From positions 62,001-126,000 of the forward strand of contig JBBSCB010000004.1 in assembly GCA_038250675.1 (NCBI GenBank): a DNA stretch of 64,000 bases, in the 5' to 3' direction. The DNA is from JAICUF01 sp038250675 (GTDB lineage: Bacteria > Gemmatimonadota > Gemmatimonadetes > Gemmatimonadales > GWC2-71-9). The translations under genes were made by a program, and so were the position numbers. Shown one piece after another: positions 50,609-57,857 of the stretch (position 1 is its first letter; each line of letters begins with the position of its first letter). The notes under the pieces are model-generated. The model ran no database searches. It was not told the DNA's origin and saw only the letters and a program-made list of their open reading frames with translations.

Positions 50609-52043
50609 TCGCCGCTGGTTCCTGCTGTGCTTCGTGACATTCGCCTACTTCTATCAGGGCGGCTTTGCCAACATCAACTCCCGCTTTGATCTCACCCTCT
50701 CGCTGGCACTGGGTCACCGCTATGACATCGGCGCGCTGGCGGACAATACGATCGACAAGGCGCACGTTGGCCACCTGACCTACTCCGAAAAGGCGCCCGG
50801 TTCCGCCTTCGCGGCGCTGCCGGTGCCCGCCGTCGCCAGCCTGGTGATGGGCCTGGATACGCTCGGGCGGCGCCCTGGCCTTGGTGATCTCCTGCTGCAC
50901 CTGGCCACCGCCTTCAGCGTCGGGCTGCTTTCGGCCGGCGCCGCAGTGGCGTTCCGCCGCACCCTCACGCTGCTCGATCCGGCTCGATCCCTCACGTGGG
51001 CCTGGGCCGTCACCGGCTCCATATTTTTCGGCACGCCGCTCTTCGTGTATTCGACCATGCTGTTTGGCCACGCTCTCGCGGCCGCCTGGCTCGTGCTCGG
51101 GCTTTACGCCGCGCTCCTGGCCGCACGGGGTCGCGAGCGCGGGCCCGCGATGGGCAATGCGGCCATCGCCGTGGCGGCCCTCGGTTTTGCGGTGCTGACC
51201 GAGTATCCCGTCGTCCTGCCAGCCGCCTGCATCGCCGCTGGCGCGCTCGCCGTTGCCCACCGTCCGCGCTGGCTGCTCGCGGGGCTGCCGGCCGGACTGA
51301 TTCCGCTCGGATTGCTGCTGCTCCATCAATACGCGTCATTCGGCTCGCCGCTGGCGGTCGGCTACGGACACCTCGAGGGGACCCAATTCGCCACCGGGAT
51401 GTCGCGAGGGCTGTTCGGTATCGGCGTGCCGTCGCTGGCTGCCGCAGCGCAGCTGCTGTTCGGCGTCTATCGCGGGCTCTTCGTATACGCGCCCGTGCTC
51501 GTCCTCGCCGTGATCGCGTTCGCCTGGTGGCCGCGCGGCTGGCGACGGCTTGCGGTGGCGCTGCTGGCGGCGTCGGCATCCCTCTGGCTCGCGATCGCCG
51601 GCTACAGCTATTGGCAGGGCGGCCCCGCGTTCGGGCCCCGCCATCTCGTGCCGGTCATGCCGCTGCTCGGGCTCGGCCTCGCGTTCTGGCCCGATGGTCG
51701 GCGCTGGCGCTGGCTGCTGGGCGTGGTCGCCGCGGTGTCGGTGGGCATCAACCTGGCCGGTACCGCCACGACCCCGTTCATCGACGAATATGTTCCGGAT
51801 CCGATCCTCAGCGTCTACCCCGGGCTGGTCCGCGACGGCGCGCTCTCGCTCAACCCCAACACCTTCCTCACTCCGGCCGATCAGGTGGACGACCGGTGGG
51901 CGCATGCCGCGCAGTATCCCCACGCATCGTACAACCTGGGTGAACTCCTCGGCCTCGGCGGCTGGCTCTCGCTGGCGCCGCTCGCCACCGTATGGATCGT
52001 CGGGATCGGCTGGGACGTGCGCCGCCGACACCTCGAGGTGTGA
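50598..52043 (+). CDS. Polytopic membrane protein, GT-C glycosyltransferase-like
   Basis: The ATG at 50598 is chosen because upstream in-frame sequence is low complexity. The 481-residue protein has about ten membrane helices. The first exported loop contains 'NSRFDLTLSLALGHRYDIGA' and 'NTIDKAHVGHLTYSEKAPGS'. The acidic residues, and the 'S(D/E)KAPG' motif seen in many uncharacterised GT-C-fold membrane enzymes, point to a lipid-linked-sugar glycosyltransferase. A later 'YSYWQGGPAFGPRHLVPVMP' is also typical of that group. Donor and acceptor are unknown. Confidence 0.6.
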   Translation: MGSDRRWFLLCFVTFAYFYQGGFANINSRFDLTLSLALGHRYDIGALADNTIDKAHVGHLTYSEKAPGSAFAALPVPAVASLVMGLDTLGRRPGLGDLLLHLATAFSVGLLSAGAAVAFRRTLTLLDPARSLTWAWAVTGSIFFGTPLFVYSTMLFGHALAAAWLVLGLYAALLAARGRERGPAMGNAAIAVAALGFAVLTEYPVVLPAACIAAGALAVAHRPRWLLAGLPAGLIPLGLLLLHQYASFGSPLAVGYGHLEGTQFATGMSRGLFGIGVPSLAAAAQLLFGVYRGLFVYAPVLVLAVIAFAWWPRGWRRLAVALLAASASLWLAIAGYSYWQGGPAFGPRHLVPVMPLLGLGLAFWPDGRRWRWLLGVVAAVSVGINLAGTATTPFIDEYVPDPILSVYPGLVRDGALSLNPNTFLTPADQVDDRWAHAAQYPHASYNLGELLGLGGWLSLAPLATVWIVGIGWDVRRRHLEV

Positions 52044-52093
52044 CGGCTGACAGGGTTCAGACGCGCTTCGCCTCGCCCTGATACCGATACCGC

Positions 52094-52232
52094 CAGCTTC
52101 TCGCGCGGGATGGCGCTTCGTCGCCGTCGCGCACTTTGCCGGCGCGATGGTGCGCGAGAAGCTGCACCCCTGGAAACGGGGCCTCGTGGCGGATGCGTCA
52201 CCGGCTGCCTGACCGCCGCCGGCGTGACGCAT
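52094..52232. repeat. Two consecutive long inverted repeats in an intergenic region
   Basis: CAGCTTCTCGCGC (52094-52106) is perfectly complementary to GCGCGAGAAGCTG (52152-52164), leaving a 45-nt loop that can itself pair. Directly after it, ATGCGTCAC (52193-52201) pairs with GTGACGCAT (52224-52232). No T tract follows either hairpin. The 277-bp gap 52044-52320 contains no other recognisable element. Confidence 0.6.
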
Positions 52233-52320
52233 GGCACAGGCAAGGGAGGAGGGAATGGCGAGATTGGGGGCGTTCGCTACGGTCCCCGTGGTGCCTCACC
52301 CTGATTCCCGGAGGTTGTCA

Positions 52321-52557
52321 GTGCAGAAGCTCACTGCTGTTGCGGCACTCGCGCTCCTCGTGGCCACCGCCGGCTGCAAGAAGACCGGCGAAGGCGAATA
52401 CGAAGTGCAGAAGCCGGTTGTCGGGACCGTGACCGACACGGTGCACACGCCGTCAGTCGAGATGGGCACGACCAAGGACACGATCACCGTGCCCAAGGTC
52501 ACCACCGAAAAGAAGGAAGTGACCGTCCCGAAGGTGACCGTCAAGGCTCCGCAGTAG
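52321..52557 (+). CDS. Small lipoprotein
   Basis: A GTG at 52321, preceded by GGAGG at 52310-52314, starts a 78-residue protein. This is better than an upstream in-frame ATG because it places the lipoprotein signal at the N terminus: 'QKLTAVAALALLVATAGCKK'. The mature part is short, hydrophilic and repetitive, with 'DTITVPKVTTEKKEVTVPKV' built from T-V-P-K-V units. No family is recognised. It is probably an outer-membrane-attached small protein of unknown role. Confidence 0.75.
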   Translation: MQKLTAVAALALLVATAGCKKTGEGEYEVQKPVVGTVTDTVHTPSVEMGTTKDTITVPKVTTEKKEVTVPKVTVKAPQ

Positions 52558-52639
52558 CTCCCGCCGGAAGGGCGGCGGCGGGGTCCCCCGCGCGCCGCCC
52601 CCCACCTTGTCCGGTCGTCATCCTTGCGCGGGAGCATCC

Positions 52640-53767
52640 GTGGCCGAATCCTGGCGCGACCTCATCTTCGGTCCCCGCCGCAGTCTCGTCGACGTGGTCA
52701 CGCCGCGGCGCACCTTCGACGACGTGGTGCTCCCGCCGGCAACGCTCGACGCCATTCGCCACGCGCTGGCGCTCATCCGCAAGCAGGATCTGATCTTCGA
52801 ACAGTGGGGCCTGGCCGAACGCCACGGCGGCGGTGTGGGCGTGGCGCTCCATTTCGCCGGACCGCCCGGCACGGGCAAGACCATTGCCGCCGAGGCCATC
52901 GCCTCAGCGCTCGGTCGCGACCTGCTGGTCGTGCGCTACGCGGAACTCGAGTCTCGCTGGGTCGGCCAGACCGCCAAGCACGTGGCGGCGGTCTTCCGGG
53001 TCGCCGCGGATGACGATGCCGTCCTGCTGTTCGACGAGGCGGACGCGATCGCCGGACGCCGGTTCAGCGCCGTGACCCAGGGGTACGAGCGGGAGGCCAA
53101 CGCGGTCGTGAGCGTGCTGCTCAACGAGCTCGAGCGCTTTCCCGGGGTCGTCATCTTCGCCACCAATCTCGCCGCCGGCATCGATCCCGCCTTCGAGCGG
53201 CGGATCCGCACCCACATCCGATTCGCGATGCCCGGCCCGGCGGAGCGCGAGCGCATCTGGCGGGCGCAGCTTCACGCCACCCGGACGCCCCTGGCCGCGG
53301 ACGTCGATTTTGCCGCGCTCGCGGAGCGGTTTCCCCGCAGCGGCGGCGACATCAAGAACGCCGTGCTCAAGGCGGCGCAGATGGCCACGCTCGAGCCTGG
53401 TCCCGATGCCGGGAAGCAGATCCACCAGCGGCACTTCGTGCGAGGCATGGAGCAGGTCGTCGAGGGCGAGGACGTGATGGCGCAATCGCTCTACGACGAC
53501 CGTGGCGACGCCGCCCTCGGGCCGCTGGCCAGCGCCTGGCGAGGCCTTGCCGAGCGGCAGGACGCCGCCGACCAGGCCGTCGAAGCATTGGAGGCGCGCG
53601 TGGCGGCACTCCACGGCGAGGCGGAAAGCCGTCACCTGCTTGCCACCGGCGTGCTCGAGGCGCATGCCCTGGCGGCTGGACGACGCGAGCGGCGGTTCAT
53701 GCTGCTGCTGACCGCCGTGGTGCTGATAGCGCTGGTGGCTCTGGGCATCGTCCTGGTGATCCGCTGA
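52640..53767 (+). CDS. AAA-family ATPase with C-terminal membrane anchor
   Basis: A GTG at 52640 with GGGAG just upstream is preferred to an earlier TTG. The 375-residue product holds one AAA module. It has Walker A 'FAGPPGTGKTIAAEAIASAL' (~72-91), Walker B 'AVLLFDEADAIAG' (~127-139), sensor 1 'IFATNLAAG' and arginine-finger region 'DPAFERRIRTHIRF'. The small helical lid is followed by a coiled segment and a final membrane helix ('FMLLLTAVVLIALVALGIVL') ending 3 residues before the C terminus. A tail-anchored AAA ATPase of CDC48/FtsH-like type without a protease domain is unusual. It may remodel membrane-associated proteins. Upstream and downstream genes give no clear clue. Confidence 0.85.
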   Translation: MAESWRDLIFGPRRSLVDVVTPRRTFDDVVLPPATLDAIRHALALIRKQDLIFEQWGLAERHGGGVGVALHFAGPPGTGKTIAAEAIASALGRDLLVVRYAELESRWVGQTAKHVAAVFRVAADDDAVLLFDEADAIAGRRFSAVTQGYEREANAVVSVLLNELERFPGVVIFATNLAAGIDPAFERRIRTHIRFAMPGPAERERIWRAQLHATRTPLAADVDFAALAERFPRSGGDIKNAVLKAAQMATLEPGPDAGKQIHQRHFVRGMEQVVEGEDVMAQSLYDDRGDAALGPLASAWRGLAERQDAADQAVEALEARVAALHGEAESRHLLATGVLEAHALAAGRRERRFMLLLTAVVLIALVALGIVLVIR

Positions 53768-53890
53768 CGTGGCCGCGCGACCGCTGGTGACGCGTCCGTG
53801 TGGGCGCAGTCACAGACACGCCGGGGTCGTGCGCCCCATCTTTCCTCTCAGTGAAGACCACCTCTTGCCTCCGGCCACCCGAGGCCTCGC

Positions 53891-56353
53891 ATGCGTGACG
53901 GCGACTCGCCGTCCGGCCGTGACTGGATCCCCGTCGAGCGGCAGGTCAGCGGACCGCTGGTAACGCTGGGGGCCGTACTGCTCTGCGATCAGCTCACGCG
54001 GCACGGAATGCCGGTGCCGGTCCCCATGGCGCTGCTGCTCGCCACGGTCGTGTGGTCCGCCGCGCGGGGCGGCGTGCGACCGGCGATTCTGAGCACCGTC
54101 TTCGTGCTGCTGTACGCCCTCCACTACTTCTCCACTCCCGGCGCGCCGCTGACGTACCATGGCCTCGCGCTCACGCAGGTCGCGCTGATGTTCTGCGTCA
54201 CAACGCTGGTGGCGCTCATTGTCGGCGCGCAGCGGCAGCGCGAGCTCGACCGACTCGCCGATCAGCCGGCGGCGCTCGCCCTGCTGCAGGACCCCGTTGA
54301 TGCGTCGTTCCGAGGCGATTCCGAGCGCGCTGTCGTCGGCGAGGCGGCGCGCCGGGCGGCTGATGCGCTGGGTGAATGGGCGGTGGTGCGGTTGCAGGAC
54401 GACGCCGGACGGCTCGGTTGTGTTGCCGTCGCTGCCCGCGAGGCAGCCCAGGAGGCGGCGCTCGACCGGCTGCTCGCGCTTTCCGCCACCGCGTCCGGCG
54501 GCCGGCCGACGCCGGTTGGCGTCTGGGGGGCGGACGAGCCGGTCATGCTTGCGGTGGGTGACCGCGCGCTCGATGCGCTCGCGGGCGGGCGCGATGAGCT
54601 CGCCGTATACCGGGCGCTGGCCCCGGTGCGAATCCTTACGGTACCCATCGTTGCCGCCGGTCAGCGCGTCGGGCTCCTCGAGCTCGGCGCCCGGAGGCCG
54701 GACGCGCTTCCCGACGCGGTTGTCCCGCGCGCCGTGCGGCTCGCGGCCCGGATTGCTGATGCACTCCGCTGGGCCCGCGCGGCCGCCCGCGCTGACGAGG
54801 GCGACCGCCGCTTCCGGATGCTGTTCGAAGGCCACCCCAGCGCGCTCTGGATCTTCGACGCCGAGACGCTGGGCCTGCTCGACATGAACGACGCGATGGT
54901 GCGGATGTACGGCTATGACCGCAGCGAGCTCTCTGCGATGACGATCATGGACCTGCTGCCGCCGGAGCCGCCGGTCGTGCAGCGCCCCGCCGACCGCGAC
55001 GGTGCCAGCCGCGAAGGGATCGCGCGCGCACGCCATCGGCGTAAGGACCGCACGGAACTGGACGTGGAACTGGTGTCGCAGCCGGTCACCTTTGCCGGCC
55101 GGCCGGCGCGGCTCACGCTCGCCACCGACGTCACCGAGCGAACCCGGACGACGGCCGCACTCCATGAAGCCGAACGCCAGCTGCGGCGCACGCAGAAGCT
55201 CGACGCGGTGGGCCGGCTGGCCGGCGGGCTGGCCCATGACTTCAACAATGTGCTGACCGCCATCGGTGGCTATGCGGAATTGCTGCTGGCCGACACGGAT
55301 CCTGCCGAATCGCGGTGGGCCGACCTCGATCAGATTCGTCGGGCGGCGGATCGCGGTGTGGCGCTGACCAGCCAGCTGCTGGCGCTGACCGGCCGCGAGG
55401 CGCCGGTGCCGCGCGCGGTCAATGTCAACGACGCCGTGGTGGCACTCGAGGGGTTGCTGCAGCGGCTGCTGGGCGCCGACGTGCGCCTCGAGCTCGCGCT
55501 GGATCCGGGGCTGGGGCGGGTCGAGCTGGATCGGGGCCGGCTCGATCAGATCGTGATGAATCTCGCGCTGAATGCCCGCGATGCCATGCCGCGCGGCGGC
55601 ACCCTGACGATCGAAACGGCGGAGCGACAGATCGCCACCCCGGGCCGGGCGCGCACCTCACGTGCCGGCCGCTACGTCGTGCTCGGCGTGACCGATACCG
55701 GCCGTGGGATGGACGAGGAAACGCAATCGCACCTGTTCGAACCGTTCTTCAGCAGCGGCGCCGCGCCCCAGGCCGGCGGGCTCGGCCTCGCGATCGTGCA
55801 CGGAATCGTGAAGGAGTGCGGGGGCGTCATCCGGATCGCCAGCGAACCCGGTGAGGGGACGACGGTGCGGATCTTTCTGCCGCGCATGGCCGATCAGCCC
55901 GCCGCGCCCGGGGACGCGCCGCCGGACGATCCACTTCGGGGTCACGAGACGATCCTGGTGGTGGAGGACGAGGCGGCGGTACGCACGCTGGTGTGCAAAG
56001 TGCTGGCCCCCAAGGGCTACACGGTACTCGAGGCGCGCCACGGCCAGGATGCGCTGCTTGTCGCGGCGGCGCACGCTGGCCCGATCGATCTCCTGCTGAC
56101 CGACCTGGTCATGCCCGGGCTGGGGGGCCGGTCGCTCGCGGAGCAGCTCGCCGCGCCGCGCCCGGCGATGCAGGTGCTCTATATGTCGGGATACGCTGCC
56201 GACCAGGTGGCGGAGAAGGGGATGCTGACGGCCGGCGCGCTCATCGCCAAGCCGTTCACGTCCGAGCGGCTCCTCCGCCGGATTCGCCAGGCGCTCGATC
56301 ACGCGCCCACGCTGCAGCCATCAGCGCACGCGGGGCTCGAGCGCGCGGAGTGA
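53891..56353 (+). CDS. Hybrid sensor histidine kinase/response regulator
   Basis: The 820-residue protein begins with a DUF4118-like region of about three or four membrane helices (~18-110; 'GVRPAILSTVFVLLYALHYF'). A GAF-like region (~130-285) and a PAS domain (~300-420; 'FEGHPSALWIFDAETLGLLD', 'VRMYGYDRSEL') follow. HisKA carries the phosphorylated His in 'AGGLAHDFNNVLTAIGGYAE' (~448). HATPase_c shows 'NLALNARDAMPRGGTL' and 'VTDTGRGMDEE'. The C-terminal receiver domain (~695-810) has Asp in 'LLLTDLVMPGLGG'. It is a membrane-associated multistep phosphorelay kinase. The PAS-to-receiver layout is of the common 'AHDFNN' subgroup. The output partner and signal are unknown; the neighbouring genes face the other way. 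Confidence 0.92.
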   Translation: MRDGDSPSGRDWIPVERQVSGPLVTLGAVLLCDQLTRHGMPVPVPMALLLATVVWSAARGGVRPAILSTVFVLLYALHYFSTPGAPLTYHGLALTQVALMFCVTTLVALIVGAQRQRELDRLADQPAALALLQDPVDASFRGDSERAVVGEAARRAADALGEWAVVRLQDDAGRLGCVAVAAREAAQEAALDRLLALSATASGGRPTPVGVWGADEPVMLAVGDRALDALAGGRDELAVYRALAPVRILTVPIVAAGQRVGLLELGARRPDALPDAVVPRAVRLAARIADALRWARAAARADEGDRRFRMLFEGHPSALWIFDAETLGLLDMNDAMVRMYGYDRSELSAMTIMDLLPPEPPVVQRPADRDGASREGIARARHRRKDRTELDVELVSQPVTFAGRPARLTLATDVTERTRTTAALHEAERQLRRTQKLDAVGRLAGGLAHDFNNVLTAIGGYAELLLADTDPAESRWADLDQIRRAADRGVALTSQLLALTGREAPVPRAVNVNDAVVALEGLLQRLLGADVRLELALDPGLGRVELDRGRLDQIVMNLALNARDAMPRGGTLTIETAERQIATPGRARTSRAGRYVVLGVTDTGRGMDEETQSHLFEPFFSSGAAPQAGGLGLAIVHGIVKECGGVIRIASEPGEGTTVRIFLPRMADQPAAPGDAPPDDPLRGHETILVVEDEAAVRTLVCKVLAPKGYTVLEARHGQDALLVAAAHAGPIDLLLTDLVMPGLGGRSLAEQLAAPRPAMQVLYMSGYAADQVAEKGMLTAGALIAKPFTSERLLRRIRQALDHAPTLQPSAHAGLERAE

Positions 56354-57373
56354 GTCGGCCGGCACCCCGCCGTGCAGGATGATCTGGACATCGCCGCGAA
56401 CGATTCCCGCGCGCCCGGCCGTCGGCGCACCCGGTGCGATCCGCTGTTGGTCCAGAAAGAACGGCCGACCCGCCGCATCCACGTAGACGGCGCGCACGAC
56501 ATCGCGACTGGGGTCCGCGCCCGGGACGTCGCTCCCGGGCACCAGCCCCACCATCGCCGCCCGCAGGCCGTCGATGCCATGCAACGCGCTGCCGAGCTGT
56601 CGTTTCGCTTCGTCCAGCCCGATCCGGGTGCGCAGTTGCGCGCGTGCCGCCAGACTGGGCTCAGCCGGTGCCCGCGCCTGCTCCGACGCCGCGTCACTGG
56701 CCGCGCCGGCAGTCAGCGCCGCCGCCGGCGGCGGCGCCACCTCTGATGCGGCACGGCGGGCATTCGGGGCGGTCGCCTTGGCTGCTGTGCGGTTGGAGGC
56801 TGGCGCGTCCTTGCGCGGCGCCGCGGCCAACTCGCGCTGGGGCAGCACCGAATCGTGGCGCCGCGCCGTCACTGGCTTCGGTGCGGCGGCGGCAAGCTCT
56901 CCGGCGCCGGCGGGTTCGGCCGTCGCCGTCGTAGCGGAGTCGCGCTGGTCCGGGCTCGCGGCCACCTCCTCGGTGACCGGGCCCGATCGGGGCGGCATCG
57001 CCAGCAACATGTAGCCGATGCCCGCGGCGGCGACGAGACTCGCCGCCCAGAGATAGCTCCGGGGACGGATCCGCCGCCACCGCATGCCGCCGGTGCCCTC
57101 CGGGATCAGGACCAGCGGCGCGCCGACGCCGACACTCTTCGCGGCCGGCGCGGGCATCCGGTCCTCCTCCTCCGCCGGGGCGGCCCCGCGATCGGGAGCG
57201 TCGTCCAGCGACGCGATCACGCCGTCCGCTTCGGCGAGGAGGCCACGTGCCTCGTCATGCAGTCGGCGGCAGTCGGCGCACTGGTCCAGGTGCGACAGGA
57301 GGGCGGTCGACTGGTCGGCATTGAGCTCACCGTCCAACAGCTCGTGGATCATGCCCTCGTCAGGATGCGGCAT
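56321..57373 (-). CDS. Anti-sigma factor with zinc-finger N terminus
   Basis: The ATG at 57373 gives 350 residues starting 'PHPDEGMIHELLDGELNADQ', a zf-HC2/ZAS domain with the H-x3-C-x2-C type zinc site in 'LLSHLDQCADCRRLHDEA'. A membrane helix (~110-130, 'SYLWAASLVAAAGIGYMLLA') and a long Ala/Pro/Thr-rich exported part follow. The C-terminal region 'AVYVDAAGRPFFLDQQRIAP' might sense a signal. It overlaps the sigma-factor gene by 14 bp, the usual sigma/anti-sigma arrangement. It would hold the ECF sigma factor inactive at the membrane. Its 3' end overlaps the end of the histidine kinase gene on the opposite strand. Confidence 0.85.
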   Translation of the reverse strand: MPHPDEGMIHELLDGELNADQSTALLSHLDQCADCRRLHDEARGLLAEADGVIASLDDAPDRGAAPAEEEDRMPAPAAKSVGVGAPLVLIPEGTGGMRWRRIRPRSYLWAASLVAAAGIGYMLLAMPPRSGPVTEEVAASPDQRDSATTATAEPAGAGELAAAAPKPVTARRHDSVLPQRELAAAPRKDAPASNRTAAKATAPNARRAASEVAPPPAAALTAGAASDAASEQARAPAEPSLAARAQLRTRIGLDEAKRQLGSALHGIDGLRAAMVGLVPGSDVPGADPSRDVVRAVYVDAAGRPFFLDQQRIAPGAPTAGRAGIVRGDVQIILHGGVPADSLRALEPRVR

Positions 57374-57857
57374 CCGCGCTCCTCCCCTGTGCCCGGTAGG
57401 CATCGACCAGCCGGCGGCGCGCGCGGGCCAGCGTCGTTCCGATGGCCCCCTTGGCCAGTCCCAGCGTGGCGGCAATCTCATCGTAATTGAACCCCTCCGC
57501 CTTGAGCAGCAGCGCTTCGCGGTCGCGCTCGGCCAGTGTGGCCAGGGCGGCGCGCACCGCGTCACGGCGTTCGGTGCGGTCGAACTCGGCGTCCGGGGCG
57601 GGGCTCGCGTGCGGCCCTTCGGCCCGGAGCAGCTCGAGGCGCCGCCCGTGGCGAACCGCCCGCCGCCCGTCTTCCCGCACCAGGTTCAGCGCCACGGCAA
57701 ACAGCCATGGCCGCGGATTGGTGGGCGGCGCGGCCACGGCGCGGGCAAACGTCTCCTGCGCCAGGTCCTCCGCGCGATCGTGGTCGCCCGTCCGGCGGTA
57801 GAGCATCCGGACGAGCGACGCATGATACAGATCGAAAAGCTCACCGACGTCGGTCAT
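57360..57857 (-). CDS. ECF RNA polymerase sigma factor
   Basis: The ATG at 57857 fits an ECF sigma of 165 residues. Region 2 reads 'LYHASLVRMLYRRTGDHDRA' and 'EDLAQETFARAVA', followed by 'PRPWLFAVALNLVRED'. Region 4 has the helix-turn-helix 'EGFNYDEIAATLGLAKGAIG' and 'TTLARARRRLVDAYRA'. It overlaps the VIT/VWA gene upstream by 4 bp and the anti-sigma gene downstream by 14 bp. It likely redirects RNA polymerase in response to an envelope signal relayed by the anti-sigma factor, possibly linked to the VIT/VWA protein. Confidence 0.92.
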   Translation of the reverse strand: MTDVGELFDLYHASLVRMLYRRTGDHDRAEDLAQETFARAVAAPPTNPRPWLFAVALNLVREDGRRAVRHGRRLELLRAEGPHASPAPDAEFDRTERRDAVRAALATLAERDREALLLKAEGFNYDEIAATLGLAKGAIGTTLARARRRLVDAYRAQGRSADAAS

